Assembly (NCBI GenBank): GCA_022614735.1 | Contig: JAKEHZ010000248.1 | Span: 1-17,401 of the forward strand | Length of the DNA stretch: 17,401 nucleotides | Direction of reading: 5' to 3' | DNA from: Acidobacteriota bacterium | Lineage (GTDB): Bacteria; Acidobacteriota; Blastocatellia; RBC074 | Part shown: positions 1 to 6,930 of the stretch, piece by piece | How positions within the stretch are numbered: position 1 is the stretch's first letter | Layout: each line of letters starts with the position of its first letter | Made by a program: the position numbers and the translations under genes | The notes under the pieces: generated by a model | The model's input: only the letters and a program-made list of their open reading frames with translations | Told to the model about the DNA's origin: nothing | Databases searched by the model: none

Positions 1-42
1 GCCTTTTGCCTTTTGATTTCTTTTTTCGTTTGTTTCGTCTAT

Positions 43-71
43 TTTCGTTTGTTTCGTATTCTCTCTTCATT
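43..71 (+). repeat. Dispersed 29-bp T-rich repeat, copy 1
   Basis: Identical over 29 bases to 15878-15906. The core is TTTCGTTTGTTTCGT followed by ATTCTCTCTTCATT. A partial tandem copy of the core precedes it (about 24-38), 19 bp away. A diverged copy with two mismatches over 22 bases lies at 9635-9656. All copies lie in the same orientation relative to the window. Confidence 0.85.
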
Positions 72-186
72 CCACAACCACAAAATCCGTTAGGAGCAGC
101 GAAATTAACCGCAAAAACTTTCGCGGTCAATAAGTGTGTGTCATGATGCGCGCGACGCGTTCAATCCATATATATGACGACAAAGA

Positions 187-248
187 CAGTTTTCAGTCTT
201 CAGTTTTCAGTTTTTGGTGGTGATTCGCCCCAAAAAAACTGAAAACTG
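187..248. repeat. Heptamer-built inverted repeat (CAGTTTT)n
   Basis: Four 7-bp units lie in tandem (CAGTTTT, CAGTCTT, CAGTTTT, CAGTTTT at 187-214). They are followed after a short loop by two reverse-complement units AAAACTG (235-248). The perfect arms are 201-215 and 234-248 (15 bp, 18-nt loop). A run of T follows the right arm, so a transcript reading rightward could fold into a terminator-like hairpin. The stem is AT-rich and therefore weak. Confidence 0.8.
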
Positions 249-256
249 TTTTTCAA

Positions 257-295
257 TGTTTCAGGGCGTCGTCATGAACGAAATGAACGGCTCCT
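257..295 (+). repeat. 39-bp dispersed box, copy 1
   Basis: Matches 13965-14003 at 36 of 39 positions, with GGGCGTCGTCATGAACGA fully conserved. It starts 8 nt after the heptamer hairpin (187-248) and ends 7 nt before the nested inverted repeat at 303-386. The second copy has the same flanking arrangement but with unrelated hairpin sequences. It contains ATG codons but no extended ORF, so it is unlikely to be coding. Confidence 0.85.
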
Positions 296-302
296 CTGGA
301 AA

Positions 303-386
303 TGTACAGCAACCTTTCCAGGTTGCTGCTGTTTCCGCAATGTTAACATTAGTGAGTCAACAGCAACCTGGAAAGGTTGCTGTACA
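303..386. repeat. Nested 26-bp inverted repeat at the sialidase start
   Basis: The 26-bp arms 303-328 and 361-386 are perfect reverse complements separated by 32 nt. Each arm is itself a hairpin: CAGCAACCT-TTCC-AGGTTGCTG at 307-328 and CAGCAACCT-GGAA-AGGTTGCTG at 361-382. The region can therefore fold either as two small hairpins or as one long stem. The right arm contains the only purine-rich candidate ribosome binding site (GGAAAGG, 370-376) for the gene starting at 392, so the alternative folds could affect its translation (inference). Confidence 0.85.
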
Positions 387-391
387 ATGAT

Positions 392-1675
392 ATGATCAAC
401 AGACCCTTTCAATTGTGTCTTCTCGCAGTAATGAGTGTCAGCATTGGTTTAGGGACGAGGCAGGTTTCATCTCCGCAGCCCTCTAAAGCTCGGCCATTTC
501 TCGAATCCGAGCTCATTTTCCCGCTGGAACACTGGCACAATCATGCGTCCGCAATTGTCGAATGTCCCAATGGTGATCTGCTCGTCTGCTGGTTTCACGG
601 CTCAGGTGAACGACAGGCTGACGATGTCAAAGTTGAGGGTGCCAGGAAGAAGAAAGGCTCAGCAAAGTGGGGCCCGCGCTTCACAATGGCCGATACGCCG
701 GGTTATCCGGATACAAACTGTACAATGTTTATTGACCCGGAGCAGAGGCTCTGGCTCCTTTGGCCCACCATCCTCGCCAACGAATGGCACACCGCTCTGA
801 TGAAATATAAGATCTCAAAGAGGTACGAGCTCGATGGGCCGCCGGTTTGGGAGGTGAGTGAGGTTTTGCACCTCACTCCAGGACCGGAGTTTGAGGTCGC
901 TGTCAAAGAGGCAATGGATCTGCTTGAAAGCGGCACCGGTAACAGGCCTGAGTCGAGTGGAACCCCCACGAGAGAATATATCGAGCGCACTAGAAAGAAT
1001 GCCTCGGATAAACTTTATCGCCGGTTGGGTTGGATGACGCGCGCTCATCCATTCATCCTCAACAACCAACGATTGATTGTGCCCCTATACTCCGATGGCT
1101 TCTCCTTCTCGCTGATGGCGATCACTGATGACTGGGGCAGGAATTGGAAAACCAGCAAGCCGCTTGTCGGACGGGGAAATATCCAGCCAAGTATCGTCAA
1201 GAAAAAAGACGGCGCCCTTTTCACGTTGATGCGCGACAACGGCTCAGCCCCCAAACGCCTCCATCAGAGTGAATCGCGCGATAATGGAGAGACCTGGTCT
1301 GCAGTCAGCGACAGCGATCTTCCCAACCCCGGTTCAGGCGCGGAGATAATTTCACTTCGTAATGGCCATTGGGTTTTGATCTGCAATGACACCGAGCGCA
1401 ACCGCAACAGCCTGGCCGTCATGATCTCCGACGATGAAGGAAAATCCTGGAAGTGGAAACGGCATCTGGAGTATGACTCTCCGGGTCCAGAAGCGGGCCA
1501 ATACCATTACCCTTCGATCATTCAGGCGCGCGATGGCACCTTACACGCGACATACAGTTACCATCTCAATCCCAATCGCAAAGATGTCGAGAAGGATGCG
1601 GAAGGAAAGCCCAAGCGAAAAGCGATCAAGCATGCACGGTTCAACGAAGAATGGGTCCTGGCTGGAGAAAAATGA
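392..1675 (+). CDS. Secreted sialidase-like (BNR repeat) protein
   Basis: Encodes 427 residues and is probably an exported exo-alpha-sialidase-like glycoside hydrolase of the BNR_2 type. An N-terminal signal peptide (residues 1 to about 23) is visible. Three Asp-box motifs of the S/T-x-D-x-G-x-x-W type follow: TDDWGRNW (245-252), SRDNGETW (295-302) and SDDEGKSW (346-353). They mark blades of a six-bladed beta-propeller. The early segment with GSGERQADDV and GAR matches the BNR_2 layout common in Acidobacteria and Planctomycetes. The canonical FRIP motif of classical sialidases is not evident, so substrate specificity is open. ATG 392 is preferred. TTG 377 would extend the protein by five residues and sits directly on the purine run. 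There is no obvious operon partner; the next gene is 160 bp downstream. Confidence 0.8.
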   Translation: MINRPFQLCLLAVMSVSIGLGTRQVSSPQPSKARPFLESELIFPLEHWHNHASAIVECPNGDLLVCWFHGSGERQADDVKVEGARKKKGSAKWGPRFTMADTPGYPDTNCTMFIDPEQRLWLLWPTILANEWHTALMKYKISKRYELDGPPVWEVSEVLHLTPGPEFEVAVKEAMDLLESGTGNRPESSGTPTREYIERTRKNASDKLYRRLGWMTRAHPFILNNQRLIVPLYSDGFSFSLMAITDDWGRNWKTSKPLVGRGNIQPSIVKKKDGALFTLMRDNGSAPKRLHQSESRDNGETWSAVSDSDLPNPGSGAEIISLRNGHWVLICNDTERNRNSLAVMISDDEGKSWKWKRHLEYDSPGPEAGQYHYPSIIQARDGTLHATYSYHLNPNRKDVEKDAEGKPKRKAIKHARFNEEWVLAGEK

Positions 1676-1837
1676 GCCTGTGATCAATCTTTCTGATTTT
1701 TCCCTCGCCACTGAAAGAATCAGACGCTAGAATGGACGGACTAGTCTCCTGGCATGAATTATCCAGGCCGGATTTTTCCGACCAGTTTCCCAGGTTGAAT
1801 AGGAATAGCCAAAAGTCGGGGGTTGATCACAAAGATT

Positions 1838-2377
1838 ATGATGTACAGCCAACAAGAGTACGATATGGTTCGCCGGCAGACGATGCAGATCGAAGCCGAA
1901 AAGCGCGCTGTTCTGCGACTCGCTTTGATTGTGGTCACAGTCTTATTCGCTATCTCTCTGCTGTTATCAGGATTGATGTATCGGAGCTACAGCTCAGCCG
2001 ACGGGAAGGTCAGGGCTGCCGAAGACAGAGCACGGGAATTAGATACCAAGTTTCAATCGGCAAGTCGCGAGCTGGCCGAAAAAAAAGCCATCCTGGAGAA
2101 GAACGCAGCCAACCTCGCAAAACAGAATACGGTGATCGAGTCAATCGTACCCAAAATGCTTAGCAGGACTGTCCGAGACATTGAAATGGCGGAGCTCGCA
2201 CACGCAATCTTCCAACAGCCCGAACACTGGATTCCACTCGCGGCCATACCTCCGAACAATGTTTTGCGACGTTATCGAATACGCGTCGACGGCCGGCTCC
2301 ATAGTTATGTCCTGGTTGCCGGGATGGTTGATGGAAGATGGGTTCTTTATTCAAACCTCTTGAAAAATGAAAATTGA
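1838..2377 (+). CDS. Membrane-anchored coiled-coil protein, unknown function
   Basis: Encodes 179 residues from ATG 1838; ATG 1841 or 1865, or TTG 1823, are possible alternatives because no clear ribosome binding site decides. A short charged N-terminal segment (1-26) precedes one transmembrane helix (about 27-48). A charged, heptad-like coiled-coil region follows (about 52-100: KVRAAEDRARELDTKF, then SRELAEKKAILEKNA). The C-terminal part (about 105-179) looks globular and ends in a beta-rich segment (YRIRVDGRLHSYVLVAGM). The layout suggests a bitopic protein with its C-terminal domain outside the cytoplasm. I do not recognise the family. A large perfect palindrome 8 bp after the stop probably ends its transcript. 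A longer overlapping ORF in another frame (1732-2163) is a shadow. Confidence 0.65.
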   Translation: MMYSQQEYDMVRRQTMQIEAEKRAVLRLALIVVTVLFAISLLLSGLMYRSYSSADGKVRAAEDRARELDTKFQSASRELAEKKAILEKNAANLAKQNTVIESIVPKMLSRTVRDIEMAELAHAIFQQPEHWIPLAAIPPNNVLRRYRIRVDGRLHSYVLVAGMVDGRWVLYSNLLKNEN

Positions 2378-2385
2378 GAACGATG

Positions 2386-2470
2386 AAAAAGATGCTAGAT
2401 GCTAGATGCTAGATGCTAGGACGCTTGATGAGCGTCCTAGCATCTAGCATCTAGCATCTAGCATCTTTTT
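2386..2470. terminator. Perfect 40-bp palindrome of GATGCTA heptamers; likely bidirectional terminator
   Basis: The left arm 2386-2425 and right arm 2431-2470 are exact reverse complements with a 5-nt loop. Each arm is A5 (or T5), four tandem copies of GATGCTA (or TAGCATC), then GG ACGCT (or its complement). The stem ends in TTTTT read from either strand, which is the shape of a bidirectional intrinsic terminator. It lies 8 bp after the stop of the coiled-coil gene. The heptamer construction matches the inverted repeats at 187-248 and 14007-14088. Confidence 0.85.
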
Positions 2471-2609
2471 CCGAGGAGTCCCGTTGACTGCCTGCCTCAT
2501 TATCTAGTAAGTTCTTTCCAGTGTTGAAAGCTTATCGTCAAGCTTTTCCCCCGTAAAAGGACATATTGTCAACTTATCACTTCAGAATTTCCTAAGGAGT
2601 GTCTTTGTC
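2471..2609 (+). promoter_or_regulatory. Leader of the secreted protein pair, with weak promoter candidate
   Basis: A TTGACT element lies at 2484-2489, and TAGTAA lies 15 bp downstream (2505-2510). This is a sub-optimal sigma-70-like pair. Around 2526-2543 there is a small inverted repeat (AAAGCTT and AAGCTTT with a 6-nt loop). The ribosome binding site AAGGAG at 2594-2599, 10 nt before ATG 2610, is clear. The promoter assignment is tentative. Confidence 0.3.
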
Positions 2610-3182
2610 ATGACCAGAGAGGATTCTATCCGGCGCTTCGTGCGTCTGCGTTTATCTTTGCTCGCCACAATTATGGCTGCCCTCGTAGTTTTGCCCGTAC
2701 AGGCGACGATCATGCAATACCTTGAAGTTGAAGACCTGACTCGACTTTCATCAGACATCTTTCACGGACAAATTATCTCAACCGAGACATTCTGGAATGC
2801 CGAGCGAACACGCATCTACACGCATGTTCGCGTGCGCATAGATGAGCCTTTAAAAGGTTCGATTCGCCGCTCCGAAATTATCACTGTGAAACAACTCGGC
2901 GGTGAAAAGGATGGGGTCAGGATGGATTATGCGGGCCGTCCGGAATTCTCGGCAGGTGAATCCGTAGTGTTGTTCACAACACGCTTGAAGAACAACGACC
3001 TGGTTGTAGTGGCGCTCAAACAGGGCAAGATGCTCGTCGAGGGCGATGAGGTCAAACGCGATTTTTCAGGGATTACGCTCGTTGAGCGCTCGAGCAGCGG
3101 CAAGAATCTGCAGCAGATCACAGTCAAACCGTCTCGAATGACGATTGATGAATTGCGCAACCGCATTGCACGCACTCGGTAG
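2610..3182 (+). CDS. Secreted protein of unknown function, partner of the matrixin-like protease
   Basis: Encodes 190 residues. The start is well supported by AAGGAG ten bases upstream. A signal peptide is evident: arginine-rich n-region (RRFVRLRL), hydrophobic core, probable cleavage after VQA (residue 32). The mature part is beta-rich. It has a segment reading RTRIYTHVRVRIDEPLKGS, then GGEKDGVRMDYAGRPEFSAGESVVLF, and a basic C terminus. I know this pattern from uncharacterised acidobacterial secreted proteins but cannot name a domain. The stop is 33 bp before the start of the metalloprotease gene on the same strand, so the two are almost certainly co-transcribed. A partner, chaperone or inhibitor role is possible but unproven. 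Confidence 0.7.
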   Translation: MTREDSIRRFVRLRLSLLATIMAALVVLPVQATIMQYLEVEDLTRLSSDIFHGQIISTETFWNAERTRIYTHVRVRIDEPLKGSIRRSEIITVKQLGGEKDGVRMDYAGRPEFSAGESVVLFTTRLKNNDLVVVALKQGKMLVEGDEVKRDFSGITLVERSSSGKNLQQITVKPSRMTIDELRNRIARTR

Positions 3183-3215
3183 GTGTCATGTCAACCACTC
3201 TATTTTGAGGTTTTG

Positions 3216-5258
3216 ATGAAATACGCACTACGAATCTTAATTTTGCTCGTTATTTTTGCTCTCTCAACACACTCCACAGAATCATACGTGCGGAGTCCGA
3301 CCGGAGGAGGCCTTCCGATCGCCTGGAATCTCACTAATCCGCGCACACCTATAGTCTCCAACGGCCGGGTCGTCTATAGCCTCAACCCTGCAGGCAGTGA
3401 CGATCTTCCTTACTCCGAAGTCGAACGAGTCATCACCACTTCGTTCCAGTCCTGGGAAGATGTACCAACAAGCACTATCGCTTTCCAGAGAGGTCCGAAT
3501 TTCGCCTCTACGGGAACGACTAATGATGGAGTGTTCCAAATCTTTTGGTTGGAAAATTCGACGACGACAGATGATGGGTTAAATATCGCCGGAGCTTTGG
3601 CGGTATCGCGACTGACCACAATAGGAGGGGAGATAATCGATACATCGCTTGTTTTCAATGGGAATGAATTCACATGGGCGACTGATGGCCGCGGAGACGC
3701 TGCAGACGTGCAGGAAGTTGCGACACATGAGGTCGGCCACTGCATTGGGATCAGTCATACTCCGATTGGTGGGTCGACGATGTTCCCGCGCACCGGACGG
3801 GGCCGCATCCAGGGCCGCTCTCTGTCGACAGACGATCAGATTGTTGCATCGGTAAGTTACCCGGCCCCGGGCTTCTTTTCATCAACCGGTAATATCAATG
3901 GGCGAGTGGTCGATAACAATGGTGGTAATATCTTCGGCGCTCACATTGGAGTTGTAGACGCGAATGGCGTTGTGATCAGCGGTGCGCTCTCGCAACCCGA
4001 CGGCACTTATTTGATTCAAGGTCTTCCGCCGGGCAATTACACCGTCTACGCTGAGCCTCTCGACCCGGAAAGCACCTCCTTTTTCAGCCGCTTCGTCCTG
4101 CAAAACTTCTATAACAACATCAATACCGACTTCCAGACGAGCCGTGATTTTTCGGTCGGCGTCAATGCAGGCTCGACTACACCGTTCGACATCAGTGTGA
4201 CACGCGGCAATCCGGCGTTTGATGGCTATTTCGTTTCCGATCCTGGCGGCCAGGCTTTCTTCAATGTAGCCTCGACCCTGGTGCAGGGACAGAACAATGT
4301 GAGAGTCGGCATAGCAGGCCCGGGCCTGCCACAATCGGGCAACCCTCTCAGCATCTCCGGGCCGGGCATCACGATTCTGCAAACGCGTTTCGGATCTTTA
4401 AACTCCGGCTTCCCGTTAATTCTCCTCGACGTCAATGTCAGCCCAACAGCTCCGGTTGGGCCGCGCAATCTGGTCGTCGACAATGGCTCGCAACGGACAA
4501 TCGTCACAGGCGGCGTCGAGATCGTTGCAGCCGGGGGCGCGCCTTCAGCAGTCACCACAGTCTCAGCCGCCAACTTCGTCAATCAGGTCGCGGCTGAATC
4601 AATTGCCTCTGCATTTGGCACCAACCTGGCAACAACCACCGCCCCTGCCGGCAGCGGTTCCCTGCCGACATCGCTCGGCGGGACGACGATCAGGCTACGC
4701 GACAGTTCCGGAAACGAACGCCTGGCCCCGCTCTTCTTTGTCTCCCCGACTCAGCTCAACTATCAAATCGCTCCCGGAATTCTGATCGGACAAACATCCG
4801 TCACTGTCACGAACGGAAACGGTGTAGTCTCTGCGGGGAACATCCTTGTAGAAGCGGTTGCGCCGGGTTTTTTCACCACTGACGCCAGCGGCAGAGGTTT
4901 AGCCGCTGCGGTTGTGGTTCGAATCCGATCGAACGGCTCGGAAAGTATCGAGGCCGTTGCTCGTTTCGATCCAGGACAGAATGGGTTCGTCCCGATCCCG
5001 ATCGACCTCGGTCCCCCTACGGATCAAGTCTTCCTGGCTCTTTTCGGCACCGGCATTCGATTTCGCAGCGGGATACCGGTAGTCAATATCGGTGGTGTGA
5101 ACTCGCAAGCGACCTTTGCGGGACCACAGGGAACCTTCGTAGGGCTCGATCAGGTCAATGTCCGTTTGGATCGCAGTCTGATTGGGCGCGGCGCGGTCAA
5201 TATCGTAATGACGCTCGATGGGAGGACGGCAAATACCGTCGGTGTCAGCTGTAGGTGA
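3216..5258 (+). CDS. Secreted matrixin-like (M10-type) metalloprotease with TIGR03437 C-terminal domain
   Basis: Encodes 680 residues from ATG 3216, chosen because TGAGG lies 5 nt upstream and a signal peptide (MKYALRILILLVIFALSTHS) begins exactly there; the in-frame GTG 3183 would add 11 non-signal residues. The zinc motif HEVGHCIGISH is at 171-181 (ligands H171, H175, H181; catalytic E172), with the Met-turn methionine M189 in STMFP. This is the metzincin/matrixin signature. A carboxypeptidase regulatory-like beta-sandwich follows (about 222-295, INGRVVDNNG to GNYTVYAEP), then an IPT-like region (about 335-445). The C-terminal domain (about 447-680) resembles TIGR03437 of Acidobacteria. There is no propeptide cysteine switch that I can see. 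The protein is probably exported and acts on extracellular protein. It is likely translated from the same mRNA as the preceding secreted protein. Confidence 0.85.
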   Translation: MKYALRILILLVIFALSTHSTESYVRSPTGGGLPIAWNLTNPRTPIVSNGRVVYSLNPAGSDDLPYSEVERVITTSFQSWEDVPTSTIAFQRGPNFASTGTTNDGVFQIFWLENSTTTDDGLNIAGALAVSRLTTIGGEIIDTSLVFNGNEFTWATDGRGDAADVQEVATHEVGHCIGISHTPIGGSTMFPRTGRGRIQGRSLSTDDQIVASVSYPAPGFFSSTGNINGRVVDNNGGNIFGAHIGVVDANGVVISGALSQPDGTYLIQGLPPGNYTVYAEPLDPESTSFFSRFVLQNFYNNINTDFQTSRDFSVGVNAGSTTPFDISVTRGNPAFDGYFVSDPGGQAFFNVASTLVQGQNNVRVGIAGPGLPQSGNPLSISGPGITILQTRFGSLNSGFPLILLDVNVSPTAPVGPRNLVVDNGSQRTIVTGGVEIVAAGGAPSAVTTVSAANFVNQVAAESIASAFGTNLATTTAPAGSGSLPTSLGGTTIRLRDSSGNERLAPLFFVSPTQLNYQIAPGILIGQTSVTVTNGNGVVSAGNILVEAVAPGFFTTDASGRGLAAAVVVRIRSNGSESIEAVARFDPGQNGFVPIPIDLGPPTDQVFLALFGTGIRFRSGIPVVNIGGVNSQATFAGPQGTFVGLDQVNVRLDRSLIGRGAVNIVMTLDGRTANTVGVSCR

Positions 5259-5263
5259 GGACG

Positions 5264-5310
5264 GGGAGACGCTGCAGTCATTCTTTTCGAATGCTACAGC
5301 GCCTTCTCCC
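5264..5310. terminator. Imperfect hairpin between convergent genes
   Basis: Three paired blocks fold together: GGGAGA (5264-5269) with TCTCCC (5305-5310), CGCTG (5270-5274) with CAGCG (5297-5301), and CATTC (5279-5283) with GAATG (5289-5293). Small internal loops separate the blocks. It lies 5 bp after the metalloprotease stop and before the end of the convergent protease gene, where a terminator is expected. No strong T tract follows, so the terminator role is inferred. Confidence 0.5.
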
Positions 5311-5375
5311 GTGGGGGACAACATGACAGAGGACTTTCGAATGGCTGAGGACGCTTATCAGGGCTAAGGGCGCAA

Positions 5376-6452
5376 CTACAAAATCTGCTCGGCGACCTCG
5401 ATTCTCAACAGGCTCCGCACATTTTCGATCTGATTAGCTATGGTCGCCACCGACGAACCGGCATATAACAATCCCACTGCAACATCATCAAGAGTCGTTA
5501 TGAGCGATCCGGAATCGCCTGGTGAAGACATCGCAGAGAGAATTATCTGATCTCTAAAGCGAGCTGTGCGGCCACCTCCGTAGCCAACGTCCACCGTAGC
5601 ATTGACGGCGGTGATTCGTCCGGTCGTAAAGTTAGTGGTCCGCCCGGTCTTCTTGACCAGAGTTCCAACAGTAACAGCTGCCTTCTGACGCCATCCTCTC
5701 GCTCTGCCGCTCCAGTAAATTTCGCGATTGAGGTCCTGGAAATTGCCTTCGGCAATCGCGGCATCAACCAGGTTATTGTGGTTCGCCAGCGGCACAGCGG
5801 GCGCAAAGGTGATCGGTATGTACTCGCTCAACGTGGCTATGCGGTCGGCGGGGTCAACTCCTCCATCAAATGGACCGGGCTGCAGAATCGCATCGCCCGG
5901 TGTTCCCGCGTTGCTATTCGCCAGCACATGATTGTTGCTCAGGATATAAAATTTTGGCGGAACACCGATGCCATGCGCGGGCGGGTTGGTCGATCCGCCA
6001 GGGAGAATCTTGTAGACGCAGGTGGCAATTGTCCCCGCGGTAATATTTTTGTGACCCACGCTATATCCGCCCCTTGCCGGTCGCTGACGAGCAGTGAGAG
6101 CAAAAGCTCCCTGACAAGCGACGACAAGATTCTCACGGGGAGGCGGCTCGCTCGGCTCGCCATTGCCAGGCATAGCGAATGGATATCCGATCTCAATGAC
6201 ATCGGTTTGCGTCTCCTGATATTTCGCTGGGACCAGGTCTCTCTTCGGAAGTGCATCTTTTGGTAATTTGTGAGTGACAAGCACCATAATGGCCGGCTCA
6301 CCTGTTGGTTCTCCACTCTTCCACTTGACGCCGGCGCCCACACCGATGACGTTGGCACGCGGCATCATCTCATCGACAGCCGAATCAAGCGCTTTGTCCA
6401 AACTCTTTGCCGCGGACGCGGAAAGAACCATCTTGTTCTCATCAAGCTTCAT
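5376..6452 (-). CDS. Trypsin-like serine protease of the Nal1/bacterial S1 type with N-terminal GVG domain
   Basis: Encodes 358 residues. GAGGAG six bases before ATG 6452 supports the start. The chymotrypsin-fold triad can be read directly: H175 in ILSNNHVLANS, D230 in NNLVDAAIAE, and S314 in SSPGDSGSLI. The arrangement resembles the plant NAL1-related bacterial proteases rather than classical secreted trypsins. There is no signal peptide, so a cytoplasmic location or unconventional export is possible. Residues about 33-92 form a separate N-terminal domain (NVIGVGAGVKW, then IMVLVTHKLP, then TDVIEIG). The upstream gene encodes that domain by itself. The N-terminal domain may act as a propeptide or regulatory module (inference). 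Two cysteines, C113 and C145, could pair. The gene is 33 bp downstream of its small partner. Confidence 0.8.
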   Translation of the reverse strand: MKLDENKMVLSASAAKSLDKALDSAVDEMMPRANVIGVGAGVKWKSGEPTGEPAIMVLVTHKLPKDALPKRDLVPAKYQETQTDVIEIGYPFAMPGNGEPSEPPPRENLVVACQGAFALTARQRPARGGYSVGHKNITAGTIATCVYKILPGGSTNPPAHGIGVPPKFYILSNNHVLANSNAGTPGDAILQPGPFDGGVDPADRIATLSEYIPITFAPAVPLANHNNLVDAAIAEGNFQDLNREIYWSGRARGWRQKAAVTVGTLVKKTGRTTNFTTGRITAVNATVDVGYGGGRTARFRDQIILSAMSSPGDSGSLITTLDDVAVGLLYAGSSVATIANQIENVRSLLRIEVAEQIL

Positions 6453-6485
6453 TCATTTCTCCTCAACGTTACACCACGTTAGCCA

Positions 6486-6734
6486 TCAGTTTTTTTGTGC
6501 CGTGGGCACTCCGATCTCTTCCACATCAGTCTCAAACTGATCAAGCTTTTTTGGGACGATTTCATAGGGTTTGAGATCAGATTCAGGCACCTTGTGCGTC
6601 ACAAAAACCTTGATGACGGGTTTTCCAGTTTTTTCGCCTATACCCACACCGACTACGTTGGGTAAATTCATCAAATCGGTCTCGTGTTTTTCTTTTACGC
6701 GATTAATATTCACAGCATCCACCTTTCTTGACAT
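6486..6734 (-). CDS. Stand-alone copy of the protease N-terminal (GVG) domain
   Basis: Encodes 82 residues from ATG 6734. This start is preferred over the longer 103-residue reading (from 6797) because GGAAG lies about eight bases upstream and the extra N terminus looks non-coding. Residues 25-77 (NVVGVGIGEK, IKVFVTHKVP, FETDVEEIGVP) align block by block with residues 33-92 of the following protease (NVIGVGAGVK, IMVLVTHKLP, TQTDVIEIGYP). It has no protease domain, signal peptide or transmembrane helix. Being co-directional and 33 bp upstream, it is probably co-expressed. It could be a trans-acting inhibitor or chaperone of the protease, as free propeptide-like domains are in other protease families. 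That function is inference. Confidence 0.7.
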   Translation of the reverse strand: MSRKVDAVNINRVKEKHETDLMNLPNVVGVGIGEKTGKPVIKVFVTHKVPESDLKPYEIVPKKLDQFETDVEEIGVPTAQKN

Positions 6735-6930
6735 GCTGTGACTTCCAGTGACATACCGAAGCCTTGCATGTGTTAAAGATGTCAAAGTCGTAGGCATATT
6801 ACTACGCCCCCTGATTATGATATATTTTTTTGGCCAGATTCGTTAGGGGGATATTCCTGTGCAACCCACAGCAAGACTTATCATTGACTACAAATTTCAC
6901 AGATTTAGGTCGGAGACATAGAGGTATCTC
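6735..6930. promoter_or_regulatory. Divergent intergenic region between protease unit and CHAT gene
   Basis: This 196-bp region separates divergent starts, so it should hold promoters for both directions. An AT-rich block (about 6813-6831) and a small inverted repeat, CGTAG (6789-6793) with CTACG (6802-6806), lie in the middle and could be an operator. A TTGACT at 6884-6889 faces the CHAT gene but lacks a good -10 partner. The ribosome binding site GAGGT (6921-6925) precedes ATG 6931. Individual promoters are not resolved. Confidence 0.35.

Larger units (their letters stand above)
1..391. other. Gene-free, repeat-rich leader region
   Basis: No convincing coding region is visible here. The stretch holds T-rich TTTCGTTTGTTTCGT repeats (about 24-71), a hairpin made of CAGTTTT heptamers (187-248), a 39-bp box also found at 13965-14003, and a nested inverted repeat (303-386) that ends six bases before the sialidase start codon. 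No sigma-70-type promoter stands out. The transcript of the sialidase gene probably begins within or just upstream of this region, which is inference. Confidence 0.7.

Noticed and set aside
303..386. Terminal inverted repeats of a small insertion element
   Set aside because: Only 32 nt lie between the arms, there is no target-site duplication that I can see, and no transposase is in the window. A non-autonomous palindromic repeat remains possible.
1732..2163. 143-residue + strand ORF overlapping the coiled-coil protein gene
   Set aside because: It is in another frame of the 1838-2377 gene, rich in Arg/Ser/Gln with no domain pattern, whereas the overlapping gene shows a clear transmembrane helix and coiled coil.
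2391..2465. CRISPR-like array suggested by repeated GATGCTA units
   Set aside because: The repeats are contiguous 7-bp units without spacers and are mirrored into a palindrome; no cas gene is present.
3882..4382. 166-residue antisense ORF within the metalloprotease gene
   Set aside because: Composition is typical of a shadow frame, and the sense frame carries recognisable domains across this stretch.
5323..5367. 14-codon ORF between the two convergent protease genes
   Set aside because: Too short and without a ribosome binding site or any recognisable pattern.
5778..6266. 162-residue + strand ORF opposite the serine protease
   Set aside because: The - strand frame has an intact catalytic triad; the + frame has no domain or ribosome binding site support.
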